Notes: generated by a model from the letters alone, not told the origin. A stretch of 64,000 nt of DNA from Bradyrhizobium liaoningense (GCF_018130955.1 NZ_JAFCJM010000015.1:62001-126000), one strand, 5' to 3'; shown: positions 1 through 9,709, counted from the first letter of the stretch. Numbers and translations are program-made.

Positions 1-10
1 GGGGGCGGTA

Positions 11-1720
11 TCAGCCCGCCATTTCAGCCAGCATGGCCATTTCGGCATCGCCCTCGGTCAACGGCACGATGCCGTGCTCGGCGACGGTGTTCCGGCCGCG
101 GTGCTTGGCGGCGTAAAGGGCGGCGTCGGCGGCCTCGATCAGGTCGCCGGGGCGTGAGGATTCGTTCGGCCGGGTGGCGGCGACGCCGATCGAGACGGTC
201 ACCAGCATGTGGCTCGAGGTGATGTGGGGCAGGGAGAGCTGCAGCACCGCCGCGCGCACCTTCTCGCCGATCTCGACGGCGCGCGTCAGGTCCGCATTCG
301 GCAGCAACAGGCAGAACTCCTCGCCGCCATAGCGGGCCGCAAAGCCCATGGTGTCGGCGGCAATGCCGGACAGCGTCTCGCCGAGCCGGGTCAGGCAGGC
401 ATCACCCTCGAGATGTCCGTAGCTGTCGTTGTAGAGCTTGAAATGGTCGACGTCGATCATCAGCAGCGAAAGGTCGCTGCCGTACTGCTGTGCCCGCATC
501 CATTCGAAGTCGAGGCGGCTCTGGAAGCCGCGCCGGTTGGCAAGACCCGACAGCATGTCGATCGACGCCATCACGGTGAGGCGATCGTTGCTGGCGACCA
601 GCTCGCGCTCGCGCTGGCCGAGCTGTGCGGCCATGGCGTTGAAGGCGCGGGCCAGCGGTACGAACTCGGCCGGCAGGCGACTGCGCGCCGCGCGCGCCGA
701 GAGGTCGCCCTCGCCAAAACGCTTGGCCATGTCGGCGAGCATTTCGATCGGCCTGATGACGAGCTTTTCGGCTGCGATCAGTGCACCCAGCAGAACGAAC
801 ACGACGACGAAGCCGAGCTGGAGATAGGCGGTGCGGATGTCGCGGTTGACAGCCGCGGACACCTTGTCCTCATCGATGCTGGTGATGAGACGCGCATTGG
901 TGCCGGCGATGCGGATGAAGCTGACGGCGCGCCTGGAGCCGTCGACCGCCATGAAGGAGAGCGAGCCTTCGTCCTGGTCGGACCGCAGCGCCATGTCTGC
1001 TATCGCCGACATCAGCGGCATGTTGTCGAGCGGCCGTCCGATCTCGCTGCGCTGATCGGCGGGTGCGGCAAGCACGGTGCCGGCACTGTCGACCAGAATC
1101 GCAGAAATGCCGGGGCGGCCGCCCAGATTGCCCATGACCTTCGACATCCAGTCGAGATTCACGGTCGCGAGCACGACGGCGCCGGATTCGCTGCCCATCG
1201 CGGAGACCGGATAGGCGGCCATGACAGTCGGGGTCTGCGCGGGGCGCGACAGCAGGAAATCGGACAGCACGAAGCGGCCGGTCTCCTGTGCCTGTTGGAA
1301 ATAAGGCCGGTCGCCCAGGTCGAGGCCGACATACATGTTGTTGGTCGAGCACTGGATGCGTCCGTCCTGGCCGGCGATCAGCAGCGTGCGGATCCAGGGC
1401 AGGCTCGTCGGCAAGCTGGCGCGCAGCACGTCGCAACTGCGGCTGATGCCGCCGGCAGAGGCGCGGATGAAGGCTTCGGCTTTCAAGATGGTTTCGACCG
1501 ACGAGATCACCTCGCGCTGCGCATCGGCGCTGTGGCGTGCAACGATCGTGAATTCGGCGGTGGCCTGCGCGATCTGCTTGACGCGCGCCTCTTCGAGCGA
1601 ACGGACGCGCTCGAACATCAGCGGCGCGACCAGAATCACCGCCAGCAATGCCAGGCGTGCCCGGATCCCGAGAACCTGCTTGAGTTTCGCGCGTTTACGT
1701 TTGAGACTGACGTTTGCCAT
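11..1720 (-). CDS. Membrane diguanylate cyclase (Cache-like sensor, HAMP, GGDEF)
   Basis: Predicted inner-membrane enzyme making cyclic di-GMP from two GTP. An N-terminal transmembrane helix (about residues 20-40) is followed by a periplasmic region resembling a double Cache sensor, a second helix near residue 300, a HAMP-like linker and a C-terminal GGDEF domain. The active-site loop reads GGEEF at about residues 465-469, so catalysis looks intact. The inhibitory RxxD site that should precede it reads DTMG, so product inhibition through that site is probably lost. I chose the ATG at 1720, preceded by a GGTGGG stretch, over a TTG at 1744. It diverges from the PLP homeostasis gene. The ligand sensed is unknown. 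Confidence 0.9.
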   Translation of the reverse strand: MANVSLKRKRAKLKQVLGIRARLALLAVILVAPLMFERVRSLEEARVKQIAQATAEFTIVARHSADAQREVISSVETILKAEAFIRASAGGISRSCDVLRASLPTSLPWIRTLLIAGQDGRIQCSTNNMYVGLDLGDRPYFQQAQETGRFVLSDFLLSRPAQTPTVMAAYPVSAMGSESGAVVLATVNLDWMSKVMGNLGGRPGISAILVDSAGTVLAAPADQRSEIGRPLDNMPLMSAIADMALRSDQDEGSLSFMAVDGSRRAVSFIRIAGTNARLITSIDEDKVSAAVNRDIRTAYLQLGFVVVFVLLGALIAAEKLVIRPIEMLADMAKRFGEGDLSARAARSRLPAEFVPLARAFNAMAAQLGQRERELVASNDRLTVMASIDMLSGLANRRGFQSRLDFEWMRAQQYGSDLSLLMIDVDHFKLYNDSYGHLEGDACLTRLGETLSGIAADTMGFAARYGGEEFCLLLPNADLTRAVEIGEKVRAAVLQLSLPHITSSHMLVTVSIGVAATRPNESSRPGDLIEAADAALYAAKHRGRNTVAEHGIVPLTEGDAEMAMLAEMAG

Positions 1721-1826
1721 CTTCGCTACCCACCCCGCGCGCAAGGTAGCTCGAAGGGTTCAAAAAGCCTTTCTTGAACTCGGTAAAATTGGACCTACTT
1801 CCGTAAGATCACGGTCAATCGACGTC

Positions 1827-2516
1827 ATGACACACGCAAACGCCTCGCCGCTAACCGCGGATTCACCAAACGCGCTCGCCGCTGTGGAGGCCGAGATTGC
1901 GCGCGCCTGCAAGGATGCGCGGCGCGATCGGGCCTCGGTGACGCTGATCGCCGTGTCCAAGACGTTTGCCGCCGACGCGATCACGCCCGTTATTGAAGCC
2001 GGGCAGCGCGTATTCGGCGAAAATCGCGTGCAGGAAGCCAGGAGCAAGTGGCCAGCGTTAACATCCGTTTACCCCGGCATCGCGCTGCACCTGATCGGGC
2101 CGCTGCAGTCCAACAAGGCCAAGGAGGCCGTGGCGCTGTTCGACGCCATCCATTCGGTCGACCGCCCCAGCATTTGCCAGGCGTTAGCCAAAGAAATCGA
2201 ATCCCAGAAGAAGCACCCGCAGCTCTTCGTGCAGATCAACACCGGCGAAGAGCCGCAGAAGGCCGGCATTGCGCCCGGTGATGCGGATGCGTTCCTGGCG
2301 AGCTGCCGAGACACCTATGGGCTTCAGATTTCCGGGCTGATGTGCATCCCGCCGGTTGACGAGCCTCCGGCCGCGCATTTCGCGCTGACCGCGAAGATCG
2401 CCGCGCGCAACGGGCTGCAGAATTTGTCGATGGGCATGAGCGCGGATTTTGCGACAGCGATCGCGCTCGGCGCCACGCATGTGCGCGTGGGGTCCGCGAT
2501 CTTCGGGCATCGCTAG
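1827..2516 (+). CDS. YggS/PROSC-family PLP homeostasis protein
   Basis: A 229-residue fold-III PLP-binding protein of the YggS/PROSC family. Members bind pyridoxal phosphate and buffer its supply but have no known enzymatic reaction. The family hallmarks are present: AVSKTF with the PLP lysine near residue 49, FGENRVQE, HLIGPLQSNK, a QINTGEEPQK stretch, and the GMSADF phosphate-binding loop with a final VRVGSAIFG. Length is typical. The ATG at 1827 gives the family's usual N-terminus; the frame stays open upstream but that part overlaps the divergent cyclase gene. A perfect hairpin follows 6 nt after the stop. Confidence 0.93.
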   Translation: MTHANASPLTADSPNALAAVEAEIARACKDARRDRASVTLIAVSKTFAADAITPVIEAGQRVFGENRVQEARSKWPALTSVYPGIALHLIGPLQSNKAKEAVALFDAIHSVDRPSICQALAKEIESQKKHPQLFVQINTGEEPQKAGIAPGDADAFLASCRDTYGLQISGLMCIPPVDEPPAAHFALTAKIAARNGLQNLSMGMSADFATAIALGATHVRVGSAIFGHR

Positions 2517-2521
2517 TTGTG

Positions 2522-2547
2522 GTCGTCCTGGCTTTCGCCAGGACGAC
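2522..2547. terminator. Hairpin between convergent genes
   Basis: An 11-bp perfect stem (2522-2532 with 2537-2547) around a TTTC loop lies between the stop codons of the PLP protein and the hydratase. No clear U-run follows on either strand. It resembles the GTCGTCCTGGC-type palindromes found elsewhere in this window and may end transcription from both sides. Confidence 0.55.
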
Positions 2548-2557
2548 GGCGGAGAGC

Positions 2558-3340
2558 CTACGCGAATCTCACCGACACGTGTCCCAGCACGCCAAAATCC
2601 GCCGCAAAATGATCACCCGCCTGAATCGGCAATGGCGGATGGCATGTGCCTGTCGTTACCACCTCCCCGGCCCGCAACGTAATGCCAAGGCTGCGCAGCT
2701 CGTTGGCGAGCCACGCGAGTGCTGCGCGGGGATCGCCGAGCACGTTCTTGCCGTGACCGACGTAAGTCTGGCCGCGCAGGGTGATGTTCGGACGCTCTTC
2801 GACGAGATCCATCGCGCGCCAGTTCGCGGGCGTCGCTGCGCCAAGCACGAACAGATGCGCACAGGCATTGTCGGCGATCAACTGGGCCTCGCCGGCGCGG
2901 GCGAAATCGGCGAAACGCGAATCCGGAATCTCGATCGCGGGATGTAGTGTGCCGACGGCGGCGAGCACCTCGTCGACGCTGTACGGCGCGGGCCGCGGCG
3001 ACAGGTCGTGCGCCATGCGGAAGGCGAATTCCGGCTCGCCGACCGCCATCGCGTTGCCGTTCATCGAAGCCATGCCGCCGTCGGCGATCACGGTATCGCC
3101 TAGAATGCGCCCGGCCATCGGGCCCGCGACGTTGATGTGCTTTTGCCCGGCCTCGCTGGTGGCTGCGATCTTCCAGCCGAACAGTTTTCCCGACGCATGC
3201 GATTCAAGCGCGGCCTGCACTGCATATCCTTCCGCGCGGCTGCGCGGACGCAGCGTGGCCTCGAGCTCGCCGAGCTTGGTGCCAGCGCGCCAGTGATCGA
3301 ACAGGATTTTCGACGCCGCAGCGATGTCCTTGTCGCGCAT
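2558..3340 (-). CDS. 2-keto-4-pentenoate hydratase / FAH-superfamily enzyme
   Basis: A 260-residue protein resembling 2-oxopent-4-enoate hydratase (MhpD) and oxalocrotonate decarboxylase, which act late in meta-cleavage of aromatic compounds. Supporting stretches are GWKIAATS, a central EPEFAFRM metal-ligand segment, HPAIEIPDSRF, and the C-terminal TTGTCHPPLPI and AGDHFAADF. The ATG has a good TGAGGGA ribosome site. It lies 6 nt downstream of the L,D-transpeptidase gene, so the two are probably cotranscribed although no functional link is obvious. No other ring-cleavage gene is nearby, so the true substrate is uncertain. Confidence 0.85.
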   Translation of the reverse strand: MRDKDIAAASKILFDHWRAGTKLGELEATLRPRSRAEGYAVQAALESHASGKLFGWKIAATSEAGQKHINVAGPMAGRILGDTVIADGGMASMNGNAMAVGEPEFAFRMAHDLSPRPAPYSVDEVLAAVGTLHPAIEIPDSRFADFARAGEAQLIADNACAHLFVLGAATPANWRAMDLVEERPNITLRGQTYVGHGKNVLGDPRAALAWLANELRSLGITLRAGEVVTTGTCHPPLPIQAGDHFAADFGVLGHVSVRFA

Positions 3341-3346
3341 GGTCCC

Positions 3347-3940
3347 TCACCCGATGATGATTTTTGTTCGCGGTCCCATCCGTCGCAAAAGTTGCAGCAT
3401 CGCTCGTTTCGTCATCGAGACGCAGCCGGCCGTCGGGCCAAAATTGTCGCGCGCGAGATGCAGGAACACGGCGCTGCCGCGACCGGGAATGCGCGGCCGC
3501 GTGTTGTGGTCGATCTCGACGATGAAGTCATAGAGATGGTCGGCGCGCGTCAGCCGGTCGCCGCCCTGCTCCCGTTCCAGCCGGATCGGCTGGTTGTAGC
3601 GCCGGTCGGTGGGGTCCTCGCACCAGGCGTCCGCAGGGGTGATCGTGCGCACCGGCAGGAAGGTTTTGGGCCGGCTGTGACGGTCGCCGCGCCACCATAG
3701 CTGTCGCGGGCGAAAACTGCCCTTCGGGGTGCCCCCGTCACCCTCGCGCTTGTTGGCGCGGATGCCGCCGCGCCCCAGCGCGACCGGAATGACCAGCGGT
3801 CCGGCGGTCAGCCAGCCCCGCCGCGGGTTACCGGCGGCCGCCTTCACAGTGATCGCCGAGCGCGGTCCGGCGGTCGATTTTTTTGTGTAACCCACTGGCG
3901 CAGAATGTTTTTTCATATGAATATGGGATGTCGGGTTCAT
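3347..3940 (-). CDS. L,D-transpeptidase catalytic-domain protein (YkuD-like, COG3786 type)
   Basis: A 197-residue protein with the compact YkuD-type fold seen in COG3786. The catalytic region contains AVFLHLARD followed by PTAGCVSM, supplying the conserved histidine and nucleophilic cysteine. Such enzymes form 3-3 or protein crosslinks to peptidoglycan in the periplasm. No clear signal peptide is visible: the N-terminus is basic and polar, which leaves its export open. A second ATG at 3916 is possible; neither start has a convincing ribosome site. It appears to head a two-gene operon with the hydratase. Confidence 0.8.
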   Translation of the reverse strand: MNPTSHIHMKKHSAPVGYTKKSTAGPRSAITVKAAAGNPRRGWLTAGPLVIPVALGRGGIRANKREGDGGTPKGSFRPRQLWWRGDRHSRPKTFLPVRTITPADAWCEDPTDRRYNQPIRLEREQGGDRLTRADHLYDFIVEIDHNTRPRIPGRGSAVFLHLARDNFGPTAGCVSMTKRAMLQLLRRMGPRTKIIIG

Positions 3941-4117
3941 TACAGGACATTCATCAAAATGCCCTGCTAATCTGAGTTAGAGTGGTTCTGGCTTGTGAAT
4001 CGGTAACAGCCCACTACTTCAACACGAACAACAATAAAATCAGCCGACCCTCAACTTACCATCGCGACTGGGCGCGGCATGCATGTGCGGCGCGCCCGAC
4101 CCCAAAAGGATGACCCC

Positions 4118-4804
4118 ATGGCCAATGCCCGCAAGATCCTGATCGTGGATGACGATTCCGATCTGCGCGATACGTTGGTGGAGCAATTGTCGCTGCACGA
4201 AGAGTTCGAAGCCTCCGCCGTCGACACCGGCGCCAAGGGCGCGAGCGCAGCCAAGGCCAATTCCCCCGATCTCGTCCTGATGGATGTCGGCCTGCCCGAC
4301 ACCGACGGCCGCGAGGTCGTGCGCTCCCTGCGCAAGGGTGGCTTCAAGGCCCCGATCATCATGCTGACCGGGCACGACACCGACTCCGACACCATTTTGG
4401 GCCTGGAATCCGGGGCCAACGACTATGTGGCCAAGCCCTTCCGCTTCGCCGTGCTGCTGGCCCGTATCCGCGCCCAGCTCCGCCAGCACGAGGCCAGCGA
4501 GGACGCGGTGTTCTCGGTCGGCCCCTACAGCTTCCGGCCCGGCTCAAAAATGCTGACGGCGGCCAATGCCCGCAAGGTGCGGCTGACGGAGAAGGAAACC
4601 GCCATCCTGCGGTTCCTCTACCGGGCCGGCCAGATGCCGGTCTCGCGCGAGACCCTGCTCCAGGAGGTCTGGGGCTACAATTCCGGCGTCACCACCCACA
4701 CGCTGGAAACCCATATCTACCGCCTTCGCCAGAAGATCGAGAAGGACGCGGCCAACCCCGAGATCCTGGTAACCGAAGCCGGTGGCTACAAGCTGGTGCC
4801 GTGA
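4118..4804 (+). CDS. OmpR-family response regulator
   Basis: A 228-residue two-component regulator. The receiver domain has the acidic cluster DDD at residues 11-13, phosphoacceptor D56 in LMDVGLPD, and the conserved lysine in VAKPF. The C-terminal winged helix includes LLQEVWGY and a THTLETHIYRLRQKIE recognition segment. Start is the ATG at 4118, with AAAAGGA 7 nt upstream. No histidine kinase lies nearby. The following gene is a cyclic-nucleotide-binding protein, an arrangement I recall for the alphaproteobacterial envelope regulator called CenR or OtpR; that identity is an inference, so no symbol is given. Confidence 0.93.
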   Translation: MANARKILIVDDDSDLRDTLVEQLSLHEEFEASAVDTGAKGASAAKANSPDLVLMDVGLPDTDGREVVRSLRKGGFKAPIIMLTGHDTDSDTILGLESGANDYVAKPFRFAVLLARIRAQLRQHEASEDAVFSVGPYSFRPGSKMLTAANARKVRLTEKETAILRFLYRAGQMPVSRETLLQEVWGYNSGVTTHTLETHIYRLRQKIEKDAANPEILVTEAGGYKLVP

Positions 4805-4863
4805 TACGCTTGAAGGACCTGCGATTCGTCCGTTTTCGCGGGCCTTTTGAGCCTCGGTCCTGA

Positions 4864-5307
4864 ATGTCGATCGAAGACGATGTAGCGCTGCTCGAGCGTG
4901 TCCCGACACTGCGCTTGTTGGGAGACGCCTCGTTGCGCATGCTCGCGATCGGCTCCGAGCAGCGCGGCTTTGCGCGCGGCGACACTCTCTTCAACATGGG
5001 CGATGAGGCCGACGCCGGTTTCGTGGTTCAGCGCGGCGCCTTCCGCGTCGAGGACGGCGCCGGCGCCGAGATGATCGCGGGCCCCGCCACGCTGATCGGC
5101 GAGCTCGCGCTGGTGGTGCCGATGAAGCGGCCGTCGACGGCGATCGCGATCGAGCATTCCGCGGTGATCCGGATCGCGCGCAGCCTGTTTCAGCGCGTGC
5201 TGGAGAGCGACCCTGCCGCGGCGCGCCGCCTGCGTGACGAGTTCGCGGTCCGCGCCAGCCAGATCGCCAGCGACATCTTGATGGCCGGCGCGAAGCTGAG
5301 CATCTGA
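4864..5307 (+). CDS. Cyclic-nucleotide-binding domain protein
   Basis: A 147-residue protein that is essentially one cNMP-binding domain. The phosphate-binding cassette is recognisable: GELAL with E80, then KRPS with R89, close to the Arg and Glu pattern that grips cyclic nucleotide in CRP and PKA. There is no DNA-binding helix-turn-helix, so it is not a CRP-type regulator; it may act by protein contact. It lies 59 nt downstream of the response regulator and is probably cotranscribed. Its TGA directly abuts the exonuclease III stop with no gap. Confidence 0.85.
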   Translation: MSIEDDVALLERVPTLRLLGDASLRMLAIGSEQRGFARGDTLFNMGDEADAGFVVQRGAFRVEDGAGAEMIAGPATLIGELALVVPMKRPSTAIAIEHSAVIRIARSLFQRVLESDPAAARRLRDEFAVRASQIASDILMAGAKLSI

Positions 5308-6123
5308 TCAGACGTCCAGCGTCACCGTCACAGGCACATGGTCCGACGGCCGCTCCCAGCCGCGGGCATCGCGCAAGATCCTGAAATCGCTGACCGCGTC
5401 CTTCAGCGCGCGTGACACCCAGATGTGGTCGAGCCTGCGGCCGCGATCGCCGACGGTCCAGTCGGCGGCGCGGTAGCTCCACCAGGTATAGACTTTCTCC
5501 GACATCGGGATGCGCTCGCGTGCGACGTCGATCCATTCGCCGGCCGACAGCGCGGCCAAAAGTTTTTCGGTTTCGACGGGCGTGTGCGAGACCACCTTCA
5601 AAAGCTGCTTGTGCGACCAGACGTCGTTCTCATGCGGCGCGACGTTGAGATCGCCGACCAGGATGTGGCGATCCTCGCCCCGCGGATGCAGCGGCTCGCA
5701 CGCCTTCATCTCGTCGAGGAAGCGGAGCTTGTGGTCGAACTTTTCGTTCAGCGCGGGATCGGGAATGTCGCCGCCGGCGGGCACGTAGAAATTATGCAGC
5801 ACCACCGGCTTTGCGATGTTGGCCTTCTCGCCAAACGACACCGAGATGTGGCGGGAATCCACCTTGTCGCAGAAGGTTCGGATGTCCTTGTTCTCGAACG
5901 GCAGCTTCGAGACGATGGCGACGCCGTGATAGCCCTTCTGCCCGTTCAGCGCGACATGCTCATAGCCGAGCCGCTTGAAGCGCTTGAGCGGAAAGGCATC
6001 GTCGATGCACTTGGTCTCCTGCAGGCACAGCACGTCCGGCCGTGCGCTCTTCAGGAACTTGGCGACGAGATCGATGCGCAGCCGCACCGAGTTGATGTTC
6101 CAGGTTGTCAGGGAAAGACGCAT
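5308..6123 (-). CDS. xth: Exodeoxyribonuclease III
   Basis: A 271-residue AP endonuclease / 3'-5' exonuclease of the EEP superfamily, acting in base excision repair. Visible motifs are TWNINSVRLR at the N-terminus, LCLQETK (metal-binding Glu), HNFYVPAGG, VGDLNVAPHE, RLDHIW, and the C-terminal SDHVPV with the catalytic Asp-His pair. Length matches the family. It lies downstream of the LolA-like gene on the same strand with a dispersed repeat in between, and ends face-to-face with the cyclic-nucleotide-binding gene with zero spacing. Confidence 0.95.
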   Translation of the reverse strand: MRLSLTTWNINSVRLRIDLVAKFLKSARPDVLCLQETKCIDDAFPLKRFKRLGYEHVALNGQKGYHGVAIVSKLPFENKDIRTFCDKVDSRHISVSFGEKANIAKPVVLHNFYVPAGGDIPDPALNEKFDHKLRFLDEMKACEPLHPRGEDRHILVGDLNVAPHENDVWSHKQLLKVVSHTPVETEKLLAALSAGEWIDVARERIPMSEKVYTWWSYRAADWTVGDRGRRLDHIWVSRALKDAVSDFRILRDARGWERPSDHVPVTVTLDV

Positions 6124-6194
6124 GGGAGTTGCGTCTTAGCAAGCCGTTGTCGGGTGGGCAAAGGCGCAAAGTGCCGTGCCCACCGTTTCCCAAA

Positions 6195-6294
6195 GCGTTT
6201 TCGAGCGAAGTGGATACCGGTTTGCGTGAAGAAAACGCGTCAAACAAGAGTCTAGAGTCCCGTTCCGATTCCATCGGAACGGAAAAGGCTCTAG
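6195..6294. repeat. Dispersed palindromic repeat, family A (copy 1, with terminal hairpin)
   Basis: The first half starts GCGTTTTCGAGCGAAGTGG and closes with GAAAACGCGTCA, an inverted repeat. The second half has a perfect 10-bp stem, CCGTTCCGAT (6260-6269) with its complement at 6273-6282, flanked by CTAGAG and CTCTAG. The final CTAG includes the stop codon of the LolA-like gene, so the element sits exactly at its 3' end and could act as its terminator. A related but shorter copy lies at 22771-22824. Confidence 0.75.
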
Positions 6295-7109
6295 CCCGGC
6301 GGCACGCTGTAATTGGTGAAGTCGATCTTGAACATGCCGGGATCGAGCTTCTTGGTTGAATCCAGATTGTAGACCGCAAAAGTCGTGTCGTAGCCCTGCG
6401 GATCGGTCACGGTCCATTGCTTCAGCTGGCCGTCCTTGGCGCCGAACATCAGCAACAGCCGGCTGGTGCCGACCAGCGCCTGCTTCTCCTCGATGGTGAC
6501 GCTGACGAACATGTCGTCCGCGGTGACGCCGATGACGTTGGTGTCCTTCATCAGGTCGATGCGGTCGGACAGCAGGAAGCGCAGTGGGGTCTGCGACAGC
6601 GGATAGACGTCCTGGGTCGCAAGCTTGCGGTCGCGTACCACCAGTGACGAGCCGTCGGCGATGATATCGATCGGGTTCGGCGGATCGTATTCGACGCGCA
6701 TCTTGCCGGGCTTCTGGATGTAGAAATCGCCCTGGGTCTTGTTGCCGTCGGGACCGACCTGCACGAAATTTCCGACCAGCGTCTGCATCGACGACAGATA
6801 GGCGCTCGCCTTGGCGGCCTGCGCCTTCTGGGTCGCATCGAAGGTCTGGAAGATGCTGCTGGGCACGTTGCGGCGCGGATCGGGGATGATCGGATTGGGC
6901 GGCGCTTGCGTAGCACCGGTAGTTGCCGGACCCCTCAGCGTATCGGCAGACCCGCCGTCGCGGCCCTTCGGCGCCGGCTTCGGAACGGGTACGGACTGCG
7001 CATATGACGTCGCCGTGAGCAGGGACGCGGTGATGAGAAGCGCGCCTCCAACGCGCGCGCCTCGCGCAGCAAAGGAAGCGGCAAACGGAATTTTCGGAGT
7101 TCTGATCAA
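6291..7109 (-). CDS. LolA-family outer-membrane lipoprotein carrier
   Basis: Periplasmic protein of the LolA fold (COG2834), which carries lipoproteins from the inner to the outer membrane. A positively charged N-terminus and hydrophobic stretch ending SYAQS form a signal peptide. The body contains LSSMQTLVGNFVQ, KPGKMRVEYDPP, a DIIADGSSL turn and LRFLLSD, typical for the family. A proline-rich linker separates signal and domain. The best start is the TTG at 7109, with CAGGA 7-8 nt upstream; a TTG at 7205 is also open but lacks a comparable site. The stop codon is contributed by repeat family A. Confidence 0.85.
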   Translation of the reverse strand: MIRTPKIPFAASFAARGARVGGALLITASLLTATSYAQSVPVPKPAPKGRDGGSADTLRGPATTGATQAPPNPIIPDPRRNVPSSIFQTFDATQKAQAAKASAYLSSMQTLVGNFVQVGPDGNKTQGDFYIQKPGKMRVEYDPPNPIDIIADGSSLVVRDRKLATQDVYPLSQTPLRFLLSDRIDLMKDTNVIGVTADDMFVSVTIEEKQALVGTSRLLLMFGAKDGQLKQWTVTDPQGYDTTFAVYNLDSTKKLDPGMFKIDFTNYSVPPG

Positions 7110-7232
7110 CGCGTCGTCCTGTGTGGCTAGGCGCCCTTTTAGCGTGATTTCGGTCAAAAGCGGATATCGTTTTTGCGTGAAAATCTCATTCCGAGGCAGG
7201 CCCAAGACTTAAGATTTAAGGGCCCCCCTGCC

Positions 7233-9701
7233 TCACATATGGCTGTCTTCTTCCTCGACCAGAATCTCGCGTTTGCCGGCGTGGTTGGCGGGGCCGACGA
7301 TGCCTTCCAGTTCCATGCGCTCCATCAGCGAGGCGGCACGGTTGTAGCCGATCTGGAGCCGGCGCTGGATGTAGCTGGTGGAGGCCTTGCGATCGCGTTT
7401 GACGATCGCAACCGCCTGCGCGAACAGGTCGCCGCCGCCGTCCGCGCCCATGCCGGTCGCATCGAACACCGCGCCGTCTTCGCCCTCCGCAGGCTCTTCC
7501 GCGGTGACCGCTTCGAGATATTCCGGCTGCCCCTGCGTCTTCAGATGGCGCACCACCTTCTCGACTTCCTCGTCCGACGCAAACGGGCCGTGCACGCGGC
7601 TGATGCGGCCGCCGCCGGCCATGTAGAGCATGTCGCCCTGGCCGAGCAGTTGCTCGGCGCCCATCTCGCCCAGGATCGTGCGGCTGTCGATCTTCGAGGT
7701 GACCTGGAAGGCGATGCGGGTCGGGAAGTTCGCCTTGATCGTGCCGGTGATGACGTCGACCGACGGACGCTGCGTCGCGAGGATCACGTGCAGGCCGGCG
7801 GCGCGCGCCATCTGCGCGAGGCGTTGCACCGCGCCCTCGATGTCCTTGCCCGCGACCATCATGAGGTCGGCCATTTCGTCGACGATGATGACGATGTAGG
7901 GCAGCGGATCGAGTGAGAGCTTCTCTTCCTCGTAGATCGCCTTGCCGGTCTCCTTGTCGAAGCCGGTGTGCACCGTGCGCGTCGGTTCTTCGCCCTTGGC
8001 CTTCAATTCGACCAGGCGCGTATTGTAGCCGTCGATGTTGCGCACACCGAGCTTGGCCATGTTCTTGTAGCGCTCTTCCATCTCGCGCACGGCCCATTTC
8101 AGCGCGACCACCGCCTTCTTCGGATCGGTCACGACGGGCGTGAGGAGATGCGGAATGCCGTCATAGACGGAGAGTTCGAGCATCTTCGGGTCGACCATGA
8201 TCAGGCGGCACTGATCGGGACGCAGCCGGTAGACCAGGCTGAGGATCATGGTGTTGATGGCGACCGATTTGCCGGAGCCGGTGGTGCCCGCGATCAGCAT
8301 GTGCGGCGTGCGCGCAAGGTCGATGATGACGGGGTCGCCGCCAATGGTCTTGCCGAGGCACAGCGGCAGTTTCGCCACCGTGTCGGTGGCTTCCTTGGCG
8401 ACCAGCAGCTCGCGCAGATAGACTTTTTCGCGATGTGCGTTCGGCAATTCGATGCCAATGGCGTTGCGGCCGGGCACGACAGCGACGCGTGCCGACAGCG
8501 CGCTCATCGAGCGGGCGATGTCGTCGGCAAGGCCGATCACGCGCGAGGATTTGATGCCGGGCGCAGGCTCCAGCTCGTACAGCGTGACGACCGGGCCCGG
8601 ATTGGCCTTCACGACCTCGCCACGTACGCCGAAATCCCCGAGCACGCCTTCGAGCGAGCGCGAGTTGGCTTCCAGCTCGGCCTTGCTGAGCGGCTGGCGA
8701 TCGCCGGCCTTGGGCGCGGCCAGCACGGAGACGGACGGAAGCTCGAACTTGTCGGAGTTTTTCTTGGAAGCCGCCTTCGGTGCAGCCTTCTTGCGCGGCG
8801 CGCGTGCGGCGGGTGCCTCCTCTTCCTCCTCCTCGTCGACTTCCTCCTCTTCCTCCTCGTAGTCCTCGCCTTCACCGTGCGGCGAAATCGGAGGAGCTTT
8901 TCGGCCGCCCAGAGAGGGCTCCTGGCGGTCGAAGGAAACTGCGCGAGGTTTTGCTCCGCTCGACACCAGCGAGCGATAGGCGGCACCACACAGCCAGACC
9001 AGCCGCGCCTTGGTGCTCATCAGGGCGTGGAACAGCCAGCCGAGCGACACTGAACCGCGATCCTCGCCCTCTTCCTCGAACGGCGTATCGTCGTCCTCGA
9101 TCGGCGTCAGCTCCTCGTCATGCTCGCGTGCGCCGAAGCCGCAGGCGATCAGGAAGGTCGCAGCCATCGCAACGAAGAGCAACGCGCCGAGGATCAGGCG
9201 ATAGATCGTGCCGGCGGGCCCGAAGATCACGGCCGGCGCGCGCACCAGCGCATCGCCGACGACGCCACCGAGCCCGGTCGGCAGCGGCCATGCGCCGCCA
9301 TGCGGCCAGCAACTGGCAAAGCCGGCGGCGATTACCGTGCAGAGAATCCAGGAGCCGAGCCGCAGCGCCTCGCGATCGAACGGACGGTGGGTCAGCATGC
9401 GCCAGCCCCACACCGCGACGGTGAGGATCAACATGATCGCGCCGAGGCCAAGGATCTGCATCGACAAATCGGCGCCGATCGCGCCGGGATAGCCGAGGAT
9501 GTTGCGGATCGGGCGCGAGGTCGCGTGGCTGAGACTGGGATCCTGCACCGACCAGGTCATCAACGCGGCAGACGCAATGCCCGTCAGTCCGATCAGGCCG
9601 AGACCGGCGAGCTCGCGCACGCGCCGCGTCAGCGCCTCGCGGATGGAGGGCGGCAGGTGGCCGACCAGGGGGATGACGCGTTCGATTGCCGACATGCTCA
9701 T
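7233..9701 (-). CDS. ftsK: DNA translocase FtsK
   Basis: An 822-residue septal DNA pump that clears chromosome from the closing division site and triggers XerCD recombination at dif. Four transmembrane helices lie at about residues 31-51, 83-103, 113-131 and 165-188. An acidic linker (residues 278-295, nearly all Glu and Asp) is followed by an Ala/Lys-rich stretch. The motor has Walker A GTTGSGKS at 472-479 and Walker [11 protein letters not shown]. The last 75 residues form the winged-helix gamma domain with a [11 protein letters not shown] segment. It starts 8 nt after the aminotransferase stop, suggesting cotranscription. Confidence 0.97.
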   Translation of the reverse strand: MSMSAIERVIPLVGHLPPSIREALTRRVRELAGLGLIGLTGIASAALMTWSVQDPSLSHATSRPIRNILGYPGAIGADLSMQILGLGAIMLILTVAVWGWRMLTHRPFDREALRLGSWILCTVIAAGFASCWPHGGAWPLPTGLGGVVGDALVRAPAVIFGPAGTIYRLILGALLFVAMAATFLIACGFGAREHDEELTPIEDDDTPFEEEGEDRGSVSLGWLFHALMSTKARLVWLCGAAYRSLVSSGAKPRAVSFDRQEPSLGGRKAPPISPHGEGEDYEEEEEEVDEEEEEEAPAARAPRKKAAPKAASKKNSDKFELPSVSVLAAPKAGDRQPLSKAELEANSRSLEGVLGDFGVRGEVVKANPGPVVTLYELEPAPGIKSSRVIGLADDIARSMSALSARVAVVPGRNAIGIELPNAHREKVYLRELLVAKEATDTVAKLPLCLGKTIGGDPVIIDLARTPHMLIAGTTGSGKSVAINTMILSLVYRLRPDQCRLIMVDPKMLELSVYDGIPHLLTPVVTDPKKAVVALKWAVREMEERYKNMAKLGVRNIDGYNTRLVELKAKGEEPTRTVHTGFDKETGKAIYEEEKLSLDPLPYIVIIVDEMADLMMVAGKDIEGAVQRLAQMARAAGLHVILATQRPSVDVITGTIKANFPTRIAFQVTSKIDSRTILGEMGAEQLLGQGDMLYMAGGGRISRVHGPFASDEEVEKVVRHLKTQGQPEYLEAVTAEEPAEGEDGAVFDATGMGADGGGDLFAQAVAIVKRDRKASTSYIQRRLQIGYNRAASLMERMELEGIVGPANHAGKREILVEEEDSHM

Positions 9702-9709
9702 GGGCCCGC

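Noticed and set aside
209..1777. Long plus-strand reading frame opposite the diguanylate cyclase
   Set aside because: A by-product of GC-rich codon use; its product is low-complexity (His/Arg/Gly-rich) with no domain, while the minus-strand frame has full GGDEF motifs.
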